This document shows positions 17,489 to 26,437 of a DNA stretch of 64,000 bases, piece after piece. Every line of letters starts with the position of its first letter. Positions within the stretch are counted from its first letter, which is position 1. The notes below the pieces were generated by a model. It was not told the DNA's origin and did not search any database. It worked only from the letters and a program-made list of their open reading frames with translations. The stretch spans positions 248,001 through 312,000 of the forward strand of contig CAVPFX010000001.1 of NCBI GenBank assembly GCA_963703895.1. The letters are read 5' to 3'. This stretch comes from VRUE01 sp963703895 (lineage in GTDB: Bacteria; Actinomycetota; Thermoleophilia; Solirubrobacterales; 70-9). The position numbers were made by a program, and so were the translations under genes.

Positions 17489-18781
17489 GTAGGCGTCGTC
17501 GGAAACGCTGAGCGCCTGAGTGAGCGAGGTCGGGTCGCCGACGATGGCGACGAGGATCGCGGTGCCGAGCACGGCGCCGACCTGGCGGAAGGCGGCGTTG
17601 ACGGCGCTGGCCGTGGCGAAGCGGTCGTCGGGGATGTCGCGAACAGCGGCCGAGCCGAGGGTCGGGAAGGCGAGGCCGATGCCGATGCCGGTCAGGCAGG
17701 CGCCGGGCAGCCAGAGGCCGAGCCAGTCGGGTTCGGCCCCGGCCGAGCGCAGGACCATCACCCCGGCAGCGAAAAAGAGGGTGCCGGGGACGATCACGGC
17801 GCGGTGGCCGAAGCGATCGGCGAGCTTGCCGGCGGGCCCGGCGAAGACCGTCGAGAGCAGCGGCCCCGGCAGCGTCGCGGCGCCGGCCTGGAGCACGGTG
17901 TAGCCCCAGATCGAGGTGAGGAAGACGACGTTGCCGAGGATCAGGGAGAAGAAGGCGGCGGCGAAGAGCAGGGTGCCGAGGTTGCCGAGGCGGAAGGAGC
18001 GGTGGGCGAAGAGGGCCGGCTCGACGATCGGCCGCGGGTGGGTGAGGCTGCGCCGGATCATCCCGCCGAGCAGGACCGCAGCGGCGGCGAAGCAGCCGAG
18101 CGTCGCGGCCGAGGCCCAGCCCCAGTCGTTGCCCTCGACGATGGCGAGCGTGACCAGGGCCAAGCTCAGGGCCAGCATCAGCGCCCCGGGCAGGTCGGGC
18201 AGGCGGCTGTCGAGCTGCGGGCGCTCGCGCAGCGCGCGGCGGCCGAGCAGGACGACGGCGGCGCCGATCGGCAGGTTGACGAGGAAGACGAGGCGCCAGT
18301 CGGAGAGCTCGACCAACGCCCCGCCGAGGGTCGGGCCCACCGCCGCAGCCGCGGCCGCCGCGGCGCCCCAGAGACCGACGCCAGCGGCGCGCCGCTCGGG
18401 CGGGAAGGCGTCGAGCACGAGCGCCAGCGAGGTCGGCGCGATCATTGCCGCGCCGATCCCCTGCAGGACGCGGAAGGCGATCAGCAGCTCGAGCGAGGGC
18501 GCGACCGCGCAGAGCAGGCTGGCGGCGGTGAAGCCGGTGACGCCGAGCAGGAAGATGCGCTTGTGGCCGAAGCGGTCGGCCAAGCCCCCGGCCGGCACCA
18601 GCAGCGCGGCGATGACGACGAAGTAGCCGTCGAGCACCCAGGAGAGCTCAGCCCGTCCCGACCCCGCGAAGGAGCGCGAGATGTCGGGGAAGGCGATGTT
18701 GACGATCGTCGCGTCGAGGAAAGCCAGGAAGGCGCCCGCGCAAGCAATGGCCACGATCCCTCTATGCCCACGGTCATACAT
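17375..18781 (-). CDS. MFS drug efflux transporter (DHA2/EmrB-QacA type)
   Basis: This 468-residue membrane protein shows about 14 hydrophobic segments. Segment one, ACAGAFLAFLDATIVNIAFPDI, carries the LD-x-T-I-V-N-x-A-x-P pattern of DHA2 pumps; DRFGHKRIFLLG (motif A) follows, and LVFLVNLPIGAAVVLL is motif C-like. Such pumps export drugs or lipophilic compounds using the proton gradient. It is divergent from a TetR gene whose start lies 19 bases away, with a 17-bp inverted repeat over both starts, suggesting local control. Its 3' end overlaps the ABC ATPase gene by 114 bases. Confidence 0.9.
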   Translation of the reverse strand: MYDRGHRGIVAIACAGAFLAFLDATIVNIAFPDISRSFAGSGRAELSWVLDGYFVVIAALLVPAGGLADRFGHKRIFLLGVTGFTAASLLCAVAPSLELLIAFRVLQGIGAAMIAPTSLALVLDAFPPERRAAGVGLWGAAAAAAAAVGPTLGGALVELSDWRLVFLVNLPIGAAVVLLGRRALRERPQLDSRLPDLPGALMLALSLALVTLAIVEGNDWGWASAATLGCFAAAAVLLGGMIRRSLTHPRPIVEPALFAHRSFRLGNLGTLLFAAAFFSLILGNVVFLTSIWGYTVLQAGAATLPGPLLSTVFAGPAGKLADRFGHRAVIVPGTLFFAAGVMVLRSAGAEPDWLGLWLPGACLTGIGIGLAFPTLGSAAVRDIPDDRFATASAVNAAFRQVGAVLGTAILVAIVGDPTSLTQALSVSDDAYLFAVFASLVSGAVVLALSPQPVAALGVEEVELGGVGP

Positions 18782-18815
18782 CGGCGCGGACTATAGACTA
18801 TGACCGTGGGCATAG
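18762..18815. promoter_or_regulatory. 17-bp inverted repeat over both start codons of the MFS/TetR pair
   Basis: CTATGCCCACGGTCATA (18762-18778) and TATGACCGTGGGCATAG (18799-18815) are perfect reverse complements separated by 20 bases. Each arm lies over the first codons of one of the two divergent genes. The spacer holds CTATAGACTAT-like sequence that could serve as promoter. TetR-family proteins normally repress divergent pump genes from such sites; binding is inferred. Confidence 0.65.
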
Positions 18816-19432
18816 CGAGGATCGCGGACGGGGAGCCGACCGAGCGCAAACGTCGCGACGGTCGCGCCCTGCTGCTCAAGGGGGCGCGACAGCTGCTCGC
18901 CGAGAAGGGCTACGCCGGGATGGAGCTGCGCGACGTGGCCGAGCGCGGCAAGGCACCGCGAGGCTCTATCTACCACCACTTCCCCGGCGGCAAGGTGCAG
19001 CTCGCCCGCGAGGCCGCCGAACTCGAGGGGACGACGATCCGCGACCTGATCGAGCACTCGCTCGAAGAGCGCGGACTGAGGCAGACGCTCACTCTCTTCG
19101 GCGACGTCTTCCGCCGCCGGGTCACCGATTACCCCGAGCGCATCGGCTGCCCTGTCGCCGCGATCGCCCTGGCCCGCCCCGAGGACCCCGAGCTGGCCGC
19201 GGTCGCGACCGCCGCCTTCCAGAGCTGGGAACGCCCGATCGCCGCCGCCCTGCGCGACGAAGGCGTCAGCGCCAGAGACGCCGAGACCTTCGCCGGCCTC
19301 GTCGTCTCCACCGTCGAGGGCGCCCTGCTGCGCGCCCGCGCCGCCGGCAGCCAGGAGCCGCTCGACTCGGCGATCGGCGGGCTCGGACATGCGCTGGACC
19401 GGCTGCTGGAAGGCTCGCCGGCGTCGCCCTAG
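18800..19432 (+). CDS. TetR family transcriptional regulator (LmrA/YxaF-like)
   Basis: This 210-residue protein has an N-terminal helix-turn-helix: RRDGRALLLKGARQLLAEKG, then YAGMELRDVAERGKAPRGSIYHHFPGGK (about residues 40-68), where the SIYHHFPGGK end is typical of the LmrA/YxaF group. The C-terminal part is all-helical and would hold the effector pocket. It is divergently placed against the MFS pump gene and most likely represses it and itself until an exported compound binds. The ATG at 18800 has no clear ribosome site, so a leaderless transcript is possible. Confidence 0.88.
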   Translation: MTVGIARIADGEPTERKRRDGRALLLKGARQLLAEKGYAGMELRDVAERGKAPRGSIYHHFPGGKVQLAREAAELEGTTIRDLIEHSLEERGLRQTLTLFGDVFRRRVTDYPERIGCPVAAIALARPEDPELAAVATAAFQSWERPIAAALRDEGVSARDAETFAGLVVSTVEGALLRARAAGSQEPLDSAIGGLGHALDRLLEGSPASP

Positions 19433-19474
19433 GCGTCTAACCTTCGGGCGGTCGTCGAACCTGGAGGAAGCTAA

Positions 19475-20482
19475 ATGCGGTCGCTGCGGGCAGTTGTTGT
19501 CGTCGGAATGGTCCTGGCCATCGCGCTGACCGCGGTGTCGGCTGCGGGGGCGGCAACCGAGGTCGGCGACGAATGCGTCGGCAACTCCAACAGCGGCCCG
19601 TTCACGATGATCCCCGAGGCGCACGCATCCGGTGGGGGTCTGCAATTGGCGGCACCCACCGGTGGTGTCGTCACTGAGTGGAAGGTCAACTCCGCGCTCG
19701 CCGAAACCGTTCCCGAGTTCATGGCGGCCTTCCGGCCGACCGGTCAGGCCGGCACGTTCCAGGTCATCGGCGAGAGCGACCAAGAGGACATCAAGCCAGG
19801 CCTAAACGTCTTCCCGACCCGGATCCCAGTCCACGCGGGCGACAGGTTCGGCCCCGTCCCGGTCGGCGAAGAAAGTCCGGTCTTCTGCGCTACGACCGAT
19901 ACCGGCGACAGAGCCTGGTCCTTCCGGGGCAGTGTCGGCGTCGGCTCGATCCACACCTACGCCGCCGGGGTCGAAACCCGCGTGCCGCTGGTCGCCGTGA
20001 TCGAGCCCGACGGAGACGGAGACGGCTACGGCGACGAGAGCCAGGACAAGTGCCCGCAGAGCGCCGCCTACCAGGGACCCTGCCCGACGATCACGCTGGA
20101 AGCCTTCCCGGTCGCGCTCAAGCGCTCGGTGCTCGTGCTCGTCAGCGCCAGCGAAACCACCCAGGTCCAGGTCTTCGGCCAGGTCAGCTGGAAACCGCGC
20201 CACCGGGGCGGTGCGCTGGCCTCGAAGACGAGGAAAACCAACAACCACAAGAGTGCCGGCATAACCGTCGGGCTCCTTGGCGACACCCAGATCGTCAAGC
20301 CGGGCGAGGTCGCTCGCTTCAACATCAAGCTGCCGAAGACGGTGAAGCGTCAGCTGCGCCAGGTCCCGTCCAGCAAGTCGCTGAAGGGGACGATCACCGC
20401 GCGGACCGTCGACCTTGCGAGCAGGGTCACGGACCGCGTGATCAACATCCATCTCAGGGGACAGGAGGCCGCCGGGCGCTAG
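19475..20482 (+). CDS. Secreted protein with a thrombospondin type 3-like calcium motif
   Basis: This 335-residue protein has a clear signal peptide (VVVVGMVLAIALTAVSAAGAA, about residues 7-27). A calcium-loop motif DGDGDGYGDESQDKCP (about residues 172-187) resembles thrombospondin type 3 repeats and separates an N-terminal all-beta half from a C-terminal half rich in Lys and Arg. I recognise this layout from secreted proteins of Thermoleophilia, but no function is known to me. The ATG at 19475 follows GGAGGAAGC. It lies between the tetR gene and purF on the same strand, in its own transcription context. Confidence 0.75.
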   Translation: MRSLRAVVVVGMVLAIALTAVSAAGAATEVGDECVGNSNSGPFTMIPEAHASGGGLQLAAPTGGVVTEWKVNSALAETVPEFMAAFRPTGQAGTFQVIGESDQEDIKPGLNVFPTRIPVHAGDRFGPVPVGEESPVFCATTDTGDRAWSFRGSVGVGSIHTYAAGVETRVPLVAVIEPDGDGDGYGDESQDKCPQSAAYQGPCPTITLEAFPVALKRSVLVLVSASETTQVQVFGQVSWKPRHRGGALASKTRKTNNHKSAGITVGLLGDTQIVKPGEVARFNIKLPKTVKRQLRQVPSSKSLKGTITARTVDLASRVTDRVINIHLRGQEAAGR

Positions 20483-20610
20483 CGTCTCCGGAACGGCCGC
20501 AAATCGCGGCCTTTCGCGACCGGCTTGCCGCCCGACCGCCGTTGCTACCCTGCCGGAGTAGGCAGTCCGCCTGCGCGTCACGTCCTTCCCCAACCGCGAG
20601 GAAAGCGCGC

Positions 20611-22056
20611 TTGACTCCGCCCCAGGGGCAGTTCATAGACCGCGACAGCCCGCGCGAGGAATGCGGGGTGTTCGGCGTATACGCACCCGGCCACGACGTC
20701 TCGCGCCTGGCCTACTTCAGCCTCTACGCCCTGCAGCACCGCGGCCAGGAGTCAGCCGGGATCGCCACCTGCGTTGGTGGCCACATCACCACGATGCGCG
20801 ACTCGGGCCTGGTCTCCCAGGTCTTCGACGAGGAGAAGTTGAAGGCGCTCGAGGGCGACATGGCGATCGGCCACGTGCGCTACTCGACCACCGGCGGCGG
20901 CTCCTGGGAGAACGCGCAGCCGGTCTGGCGTGACGACGGCCGCGAGCTGGCGCTCGCCCACAACGGCAACCTGACCAACGCGGTCGAGCTATGGGGCGAG
21001 CTGAAGGAGCGCGGCATCGCCTTCCGCGGCACCTCGGACTCGGAGATCATCGCGGCGCTGCTCTCCTCCCACGACGGCAAACTGATCGAGGACGCGGTCA
21101 CCGACGTGATGCCGCGGCTCGAGGGTGCCTACTCGACCGTGGTGATGACCAAGCGGGCGATCGTCGCCTTCCGCGACCCGCACGGGGTGCGGCCGCTCTC
21201 GCTCGGCCGCCTCGACGACCGCTTCGTCGTCGCCTCGGAGAGCTGCGCCTTCGACATCATCGGCGCCGAGCTGATGCGCGAAGTGCATCCCGGCGAGATG
21301 GTCTCGCTGACCGAGCGCGGTCTCGAGACGCGCCAGGTGGTCAAGGCCGAGCGCCCTGCCATGTGCGTCTTCGAGCACATCTACTTCTCCCGCCCCGACA
21401 GCCGGCTCGAGGGCAAGGTGCTGCAGCAGGTGCGCGGCCGGATGGGCGAGATCCTCTGGCGCGAGTCGCCGGTCGAGGCCGACCTGGTGATCTCGGTGCC
21501 GGACTCGGGCAACCCCGCCGCCGCCGGCTTCGCCCGCGCCTCCGGCCTGCCCCGCGACGACGGCCTGATCAAGAACCGCTACGTGGCGCGGACCTTCATC
21601 CAGCCCGGCCAGGAGCTGCGCAAGCACGGCCTGCGGCTGAAGTTCAACCCGCTGCCGGAGATCGTCTCCGGCCAGCGCATCGTCGTCGTCGACGACTCGA
21701 TCGTGCGCGGCAACACGACCCGGCAGATCGTCGGCATGTTGCGCGACGCCGGCGCCCGCGAGGTGCACCTGCGGATCTCGGCGCCGCCGATCCGCAACCC
21801 CTGCCACTACGGCGTCGACATGTCGACCCGCGAGGAGATGATCGCCCACAAGCGCACGGTGCAGGAGATCGCCGACGAGCTCGACGCCGACTCGCTCGCC
21901 TACCTCTCGCTCGACGGCGTCTACGAGGCGATCGGCACCGCGCCCGAGGATCACTGCGACGCCTGCTTCAGCGGCCGCTACCCGCTCGGCGATCCCGAGG
22001 AGGCGAACGGGAAGTTCGCCCTCGAGGACGTCGCCGTCGTGCCGGCAAGCGGCTGA
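20611..22056 (+). CDS. purF: Amidophosphoribosyltransferase
   Basis: PurF catalyses the first committed step of purine synthesis, moving ammonia from glutamine to PRPP. TTG at 20611 follows GAGGAAAGC and gives 481 residues with a 17-residue propeptide ending PREE before CGVFGVYAPG; the Cys at residue 18 becomes the N-terminal nucleophile after cleavage, as in the processed PurF class. Further motifs are LQHRGQESAGIA, GHVRYSTTGGGS, SVPDSGNPAAAGFA and the PRPP site VVVDDSIVRGNT (about residue 359). Conserved cysteines toward the end (HYGVDM, DHCDACFSG) suit the iron-sulfur cluster type. The open frame further upstream overlaps the secreted-protein gene and is not used. Confidence 0.95.
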   Translation: MTPPQGQFIDRDSPREECGVFGVYAPGHDVSRLAYFSLYALQHRGQESAGIATCVGGHITTMRDSGLVSQVFDEEKLKALEGDMAIGHVRYSTTGGGSWENAQPVWRDDGRELALAHNGNLTNAVELWGELKERGIAFRGTSDSEIIAALLSSHDGKLIEDAVTDVMPRLEGAYSTVVMTKRAIVAFRDPHGVRPLSLGRLDDRFVVASESCAFDIIGAELMREVHPGEMVSLTERGLETRQVVKAERPAMCVFEHIYFSRPDSRLEGKVLQQVRGRMGEILWRESPVEADLVISVPDSGNPAAAGFARASGLPRDDGLIKNRYVARTFIQPGQELRKHGLRLKFNPLPEIVSGQRIVVVDDSIVRGNTTRQIVGMLRDAGAREVHLRISAPPIRNPCHYGVDMSTREEMIAHKRTVQEIADELDADSLAYLSLDGVYEAIGTAPEDHCDACFSGRYPLGDPEEANGKFALEDVAVVPASG

Positions 22057-22072
22057 GCCAGCGCGCCGTCGC

Positions 22073-23623
22073 TTACTTTCGCCGCTTGTGCTTCTTCTTG
22101 ACGCACTTCGCCTTGCCGTGCGTCCTTTTCTTCTTGAAGCCGGGCTTGCACTTCAGGGGCCTCGGTTTTGACTCGAGCGCAGCTTGGGGGGTCGGGAGCA
22201 CCGCAAGGGGCGCCGGAGTCGAGGAGCTGTCGTTCGTCGCACCTCCACCTCCACCTCCACTTTCACTTCCTCCGCCGTCGAGCGAGCCCTCGAACATGAG
22301 TTTGAGGTTTCCTTCGCTGCCGCCCTTGCCGTCGACCGCGATCTTGTAGGTGGTGCCGGCGGTGGCGGTGAATTCGACGGCGCCGTCGGTTGACTTGCAA
22401 CCACCCCCGTCATCGTCGCTCGCGACCGCTGTGAGACCACCCACTGTGGAACCCGTGTAGACGGCGAGCAGGGAATCGAAATCGTTGTCGGCGGCGTTCG
22501 CGCAAGTCGAGATGCGGACCGGTCCGCCGGCCGAAGGGGTCCACGAGTACCAGACGGAGTGACCGCCGGCGTTGCCCGCGTGATTGGGCTCGCCGCTCTG
22601 CTTGGTGGCAAGGCCCGTCGTGCCGGCGGCCGGCGCGGGCAGGTCGCTTCCCAGCACTCTGGCATCGGCGAATTCGTCGTTGTCGGGTTTCGCCTTCACC
22701 CTCAATTCGAAGCTTCCTTCGCCGGCGTCCTTGCCGTCGACCGCGATCCTGTAGGTGGTGCCGGCGGTGGCGGTGAAGACGATTTCGCTGTCTGTCCACG
22801 GGCCGCAGCCATCCGCGGCGCCGCCTTCGCTCGCCACCGGGCTGAGGCCGTTCACAGTGGAGCCGGTGTAGACCGCGAGCAGGGAATCGAAACCGCCGAA
22901 GAAGACGCAGGTGGAGATAAAGGCCTGGCCGCTGCTCGACGGCGTCCACGAGTACCAGACGGAGTGACCGCCGGCGTTGCCCGCGTGATTGGGCTCGCCG
23001 CTCTGCTTGGTGGCGAGGTCCGTCGTGCCGTCGAAAGCCCCCGACTCGATCGTCTCGGCGTTGCCGAAATCGTCGTTCGGGGCCGGCCCCCTCAAAACCA
23101 GCTCGAATTCGCCTTCGCTGCCGTTCTTGCCGTCGACCGCGATCCGGTAGGCGGTGCCGGCGCTGGCGGTGAACTCGACTTCGCTGTCGGTCGAGTGGCA
23201 GCGGGCTTCCGCGCGCTCGTCGTTGCTAGCCACCGGGGTTAGACCGTTCACGGCAGAGCCGGTGTAGACCGCGAGCAAGGTGTCGATCCCAGGGCCGAGG
23301 GTGCAGGTGGAGACGACGACGTGGGCGTTGACCGAAGGCGTCCACGAGTACCAGACGGAGTGACCGCCGGGGTTGCCCGCGTGGTTGGGCTCGCCGCTCT
23401 GCTTGCCGGCTCCTTTGTTGTCGTCGAACTCGACGCCCAGAGGTGGGCCGGCAAGTGGCGTCGCGTTGGCGAAATCGTCGTTGCTGGGGGCCGCCTGCGC
23501 ACTCGCGGTCAAGGAGATGAAAACGACGGCGAAAGTTGCCAGCGCCGCGCCAAGGCGCTTGGGCCTCTTCCAGCTCCTCCGTTTCGTTTCGGTACGCCGC
23601 AAGATCCTTAAATCAAAGAGCAT
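22073..23623 (-). CDS. Secreted three-repeat protein with Lys-rich C-terminal tail
   Basis: This 516-residue protein has a hydrophobic export signal (GAALATFAVVFISLTASAQAA, about residues 25-45). Three repeats of about 125 residues follow, each starting N-D-D/E-F-x-x-A and containing NHAGN(P/A)GGHSVWYSWTPS, then LLAVYTGS, GLTPVAS-like and GTAYRIAVDGK-like strands. The layout resembles beta-sandwich pre-peptidase C-terminal domains but without a protease. Repeats two and three are nearly identical in DNA over the NHAGN segment, suggesting recent duplication. The end, CKPGFKKKRTHGKAKCVKKK, is a tail I have seen on many Thermoleophilia secreted proteins. It converges on purF and is divergent from purN. 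Function unknown. Confidence 0.75.
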   Translation of the reverse strand: MLFDLRILRRTETKRRSWKRPKRLGAALATFAVVFISLTASAQAAPSNDDFANATPLAGPPLGVEFDDNKGAGKQSGEPNHAGNPGGHSVWYSWTPSVNAHVVVSTCTLGPGIDTLLAVYTGSAVNGLTPVASNDERAEARCHSTDSEVEFTASAGTAYRIAVDGKNGSEGEFELVLRGPAPNDDFGNAETIESGAFDGTTDLATKQSGEPNHAGNAGGHSVWYSWTPSSSGQAFISTCVFFGGFDSLLAVYTGSTVNGLSPVASEGGAADGCGPWTDSEIVFTATAGTTYRIAVDGKDAGEGSFELRVKAKPDNDEFADARVLGSDLPAPAAGTTGLATKQSGEPNHAGNAGGHSVWYSWTPSAGGPVRISTCANAADNDFDSLLAVYTGSTVGGLTAVASDDDGGGCKSTDGAVEFTATAGTTYKIAVDGKGGSEGNLKLMFEGSLDGGGSESGGGGGGATNDSSSTPAPLAVLPTPQAALESKPRPLKCKPGFKKKRTHGKAKCVKKKHKRRK

Positions 23624-23663
23624 TTGCGGGTCGAGTGCTCCTCAACCCGTGGTCTTCGCGAAG

Positions 23664-24293
23664 ATGCCGAGTGTGAGCGATGGCTTCAAGCTCGTTGTCC
23701 TGGCCTCCGGCACCGGCTCCAACCTGCAGGCGATCCTCGACCGGCTGCACATGCGCGAGGGGATCGAGGTGGTCGGGGTCGGCTCCGACAAGCCGGGCGC
23801 GCCGGCGATCGAACGGGCCCGCGCCGCCAGCATCGCGGCGGGGCTCTTTCCGGGCGAGGACTTCGCCGACCGCGAGGCTCGCGACGTGGCGATGGGCGAC
23901 TGGATTGAGGAGCGGGACGCGGATCTGATCGTCCTCGCCGGCTACATGCAGCTGCTCAGCCCTGCCTTCGTCCAGCGCTTCCGCAACCGCATTGTCAACG
24001 TCCACCCCGCCCTACTTCCAGCCTTTCCCGGCCTCGACGCGATCGGCCAGGCGCTGGCGGCGGGGGTCGGGACGACCGGCGTCACCGTCCACTTCGTCGA
24101 CGAGGGAGTCGATACGGGGCCGGCGATCCTGCAACGAGAGGTGGGCGTGCCCGCCGATCGCGACCGCGAGACGCTCGAGCTGGCAATCCACGCAACCGAG
24201 CACGAGCTCTACCCAGAGGCGATCCGCATGATCGCTACGGGCAGGGTTAGGATCGACGCCGACGATCCTCGCCGGGTCGTAATCGATGAGTGA
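23664..24293 (+). CDS. purN: Phosphoribosylglycinamide formyltransferase
   Basis: PurN transfers a formyl group from 10-formyl-tetrahydrofolate to GAR. The ATG at 23664 (MPSVSDGFKLVVLASG) gives 209 residues; GTG at 23673 is an alternative, and the longer open frame upstream overlaps the divergent secreted gene. Signatures are VVLASGTGSNLQAILD (phosphate loop), LAGYMQLLSPAFV, NVHPALLPAFPG (catalytic His, about residue 111) and HFVDEGVDTGPAILQ (catalytic Asp). The last eight bases overlap the purH start, so the two are coupled. The usual neighbour purM is not seen in this window. Confidence 0.95.
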   Translation: MPSVSDGFKLVVLASGTGSNLQAILDRLHMREGIEVVGVGSDKPGAPAIERARAASIAAGLFPGEDFADREARDVAMGDWIEERDADLIVLAGYMQLLSPAFVQRFRNRIVNVHPALLPAFPGLDAIGQALAAGVGTTGVTVHFVDEGVDTGPAILQREVGVPADRDRETLELAIHATEHELYPEAIRMIATGRVRIDADDPRRVVIDE

Positions 24294-25902
24294 GGCCACC
24301 GCAGACACCCGATCCGAGACCGTGAACGACGGTGCGATCAGGGTGCGCCGGGCGCTCGTCTCGGTCTCCGACAAGACCGGAGTCGCCGACTTCGCCCGCG
24401 GCCTCGCCGGCCTCGGGGTCGAGATCCTCTCCACCGGCGGCACCGCGGCGGCGCTGCGCGACGCCGGGCTCGAGGTCACCGACGTCTCCGAGTTCACCGG
24501 CCAGGAAGAGATCCTCGGCGGCCGGGTCAAGACGCTGCACCCACGACTGCACGCGGCGCTGCTGGCCCGTCGCGACGACCCGGAGCACATGGCGACGCTG
24601 GAACGCGAGGCGATCGTGCCGATCGACCTGGTCTGCGTCAACCTCTACCCCTTCGAGGAGACCGTCGCCGTCCAGGACGTCGAGCCCGGAGTCGTGGTCG
24701 AGAACATCGACATCGGCGGGCCGACGATGATCCGCGCCGCCGCCAAGAACCACGCCGGCGTCGCGGTCGTGGTCAAGCCGGAGTCCTACGACGCGGTGCT
24801 GGCCGAGATGGAGGAGGCGGGCGGTGAGCTCTCCGCCACGACCCGGCACTGGCTCGCCAACGAGGCCTTCGCCCAGACCGCCCGCTACGACGCCGCGATC
24901 AGCCGCTGGTTCTCGGCCGAGTACGAGGACTACCCCGAACACCTCGCCGTCGCCTACGAGAAGGTGCTCGACCTCGCCTACGGCGAGAACCCGCACCAGC
25001 GGGCGGCGCTCTACTCCGAGGCGGGCGTGCGCAGCCACGTGCTCTCGCGGGTCTCGAAGCTGCACGGCCGGGCACTCTCCTTCAACAACGTGCTCGACCT
25101 CGACTCCGCCCGGCGCCTGGTCGACGACTTCGAGCAGCCGGCCTGCACCATCGTCAAGCACAACAACCCCTGCGGGGTGGCGATCGGCAAGGACTCGCTG
25201 GAGGCCTACGAGAAGGCCCTCGCCTGCGATCCGATGTCGGCCTTCGGCGGCGTCATCGCCTTCAACCGGCCGGTCTCCGAGGAGCTGGCCAAAAGGCTGC
25301 ACGAGAACTTCGTCGAGGTGCTGATCGCGCCCGACTACGAGCACGGCGCGCTCGCCGTCCTGCAGCAGAAGGAGGCGATCCGCATCCTCTGCGAGGAGGA
25401 GCGCCGCCAGCGCGAACCGGACGAACGCGACGTCAAACGGGTGATGGGCGGCCTCTTGATCCAGGACCGCGACGGCGATCCCGAGCCGCGCGAGATCATG
25501 GAGGTAGTCACCAAGTCGGAGCCGAGCGAGCAGCAATGGAGCGACATGTGCTTCGCCTGGACCGTGGTCCGCCACGTCCGCTCCAACGCGATCGTGATCG
25601 CCAAGGACGGCGCCACGCTCGGCATCGGCGCCGGCCAGATGAGCCGCGTCGACTCGGTCCGCCTCGCGGTCGAGAAGTGCCGCGACGCCCGCGGCGAGGG
25701 CTCCGACGCCCTGCTCGCCGACTCCGCCGTCGCCTCCGACGCCTTCTTCCCCTTCGCCGACGGCCCCGAGCTGGCCCTCAAGGCCGGCTCCACCGCCGTG
25801 ATCCAGCCCGGCGGCTCAAAGCGCGACGCCGACGTGATCGCGGCCTGCGAAGCGGCCGGCGTGACGATGGTCTTCACCAAGCACCGCCACTTCCGCCACT
25901 AA
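24286..25902 (+). CDS. purH: Bifunctional AICAR formyltransferase/IMP cyclohydrolase
   Basis: PurH performs the last two steps to IMP. The 538-residue protein begins with the IMP cyclohydrolase part: RRALVSVSDKTGVADFARGL, STGGTAAALRDAG, FTGQEEILGGRVKTLHPRLH (active-site Lys and His). The AICAR transformylase part has YGENPHQRAALY, KHNNPCGVAIG (about residue 290), AFGGVIAFN and FTKHRHFRH at the very end, a standard PurH C-terminus. The ATG at 24286 overlaps the purN stop. Its own TAA is the first three bases of an AT-rich repeat that precedes hipB. Confidence 0.96.
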   Translation: MSEATADTRSETVNDGAIRVRRALVSVSDKTGVADFARGLAGLGVEILSTGGTAAALRDAGLEVTDVSEFTGQEEILGGRVKTLHPRLHAALLARRDDPEHMATLEREAIVPIDLVCVNLYPFEETVAVQDVEPGVVVENIDIGGPTMIRAAAKNHAGVAVVVKPESYDAVLAEMEEAGGELSATTRHWLANEAFAQTARYDAAISRWFSAEYEDYPEHLAVAYEKVLDLAYGENPHQRAALYSEAGVRSHVLSRVSKLHGRALSFNNVLDLDSARRLVDDFEQPACTIVKHNNPCGVAIGKDSLEAYEKALACDPMSAFGGVIAFNRPVSEELAKRLHENFVEVLIAPDYEHGALAVLQQKEAIRILCEEERRQREPDERDVKRVMGGLLIQDRDGDPEPREIMEVVTKSEPSEQQWSDMCFAWTVVRHVRSNAIVIAKDGATLGIGAGQMSRVDSVRLAVEKCRDARGEGSDALLADSAVASDAFFPFADGPELALKAGSTAVIQPGGSKRDADVIAACEAAGVTMVFTKHRHFRH

Positions 25903-26060
25903 CTCTGCTTATCTGCTGAGCTAAGCTCGTTTTTAAGCTTAATTCATCACTTAAGATGAATTAGAAATTCAATTTCATTTGGGTTTGATATTCTTATAAC
26001 TCTGCTTATGTGCTGATTTAAAGCTAATTTGGCTTTTAATTCAGCAGTTAAGATGAGTTA
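25900..26060. promoter_or_regulatory. AT-rich tandem 64-bp repeat upstream of hipBA, likely operator/promoter region
   Basis: Two 64-base direct copies (25900-25963 and 25997-26060) both run from TAACTCTGCTTAT to a GATGARTTA end and match at roughly three quarters of positions by eye. Copy 1 contains a perfect dyad TAATTCATC / GATGAATTA (25940-25963); copy 2 holds an imperfect version overlapping the hipB ATG. This is by far the most AT-rich stretch of the window. It probably carries the hipBA promoter and binding sites for HipB, and its composition suggests it came in with the module. Confidence 0.65.
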
Positions 26061-26437
26061 TGAAAATAGAAGCCAGCAATAGCGACCAGGCTGTCCTTGC
26101 CGAGATCGGCGAGCGCCTTGCCCGGACTCGCTTGGAGCGGAACCTCAGCCAGGAGCGCCTGGCAAAAGAGGCGGGGGTCTCCAAGGCCACGGTCGAGCGG
26201 CTGGAGGCGGGGGAGGCAGTTAAGTCGAGCAGCCTCGTTCGTGTCCTGCGCTCACTGGGACGGCTGGAGGCGCTCGACCAATTGCTGCCGGAACCCCTGC
26301 CAAGCCCGATCGAGCGACTTCGCCTCCAAGGTCGGCAACGTCAGCGCGCGGGCTCCCCCCGCGCCGGGCGGGCCCCGGCAGAGCCGGAGCCTTGGCGTTG
26401 GGGCGATGAGCCAGCGGCTGACGAGCCGCGCGGATGA
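26060..26437 (+). CDS. HipB-like XRE-family antitoxin/regulator
   Basis: This 125-residue protein has an XRE helix-turn-helix: IGERLARTRLERNLSQERLAKEAGVSKATVERLEAGE (about residues 13-50, given here in pieces by its own order: IGERLARTRLERNLSQERLA and KEAGVSKATVERLEAGE). The remaining tail is Arg-, Pro- and Glu-rich and may bind the toxin. The ATG at 26060 lies at the end of the AT-rich repeat, and the TGA overlaps the hipA start (ATGA). By family knowledge it neutralises HipA and represses the pair by binding upstream repeats. Confidence 0.85.
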   Translation: MKIEASNSDQAVLAEIGERLARTRLERNLSQERLAKEAGVSKATVERLEAGEAVKSSSLVRVLRSLGRLEALDQLLPEPLPSPIERLRLQGRQRQRAGSPRAGRAPAEPEPWRWGDEPAADEPRG

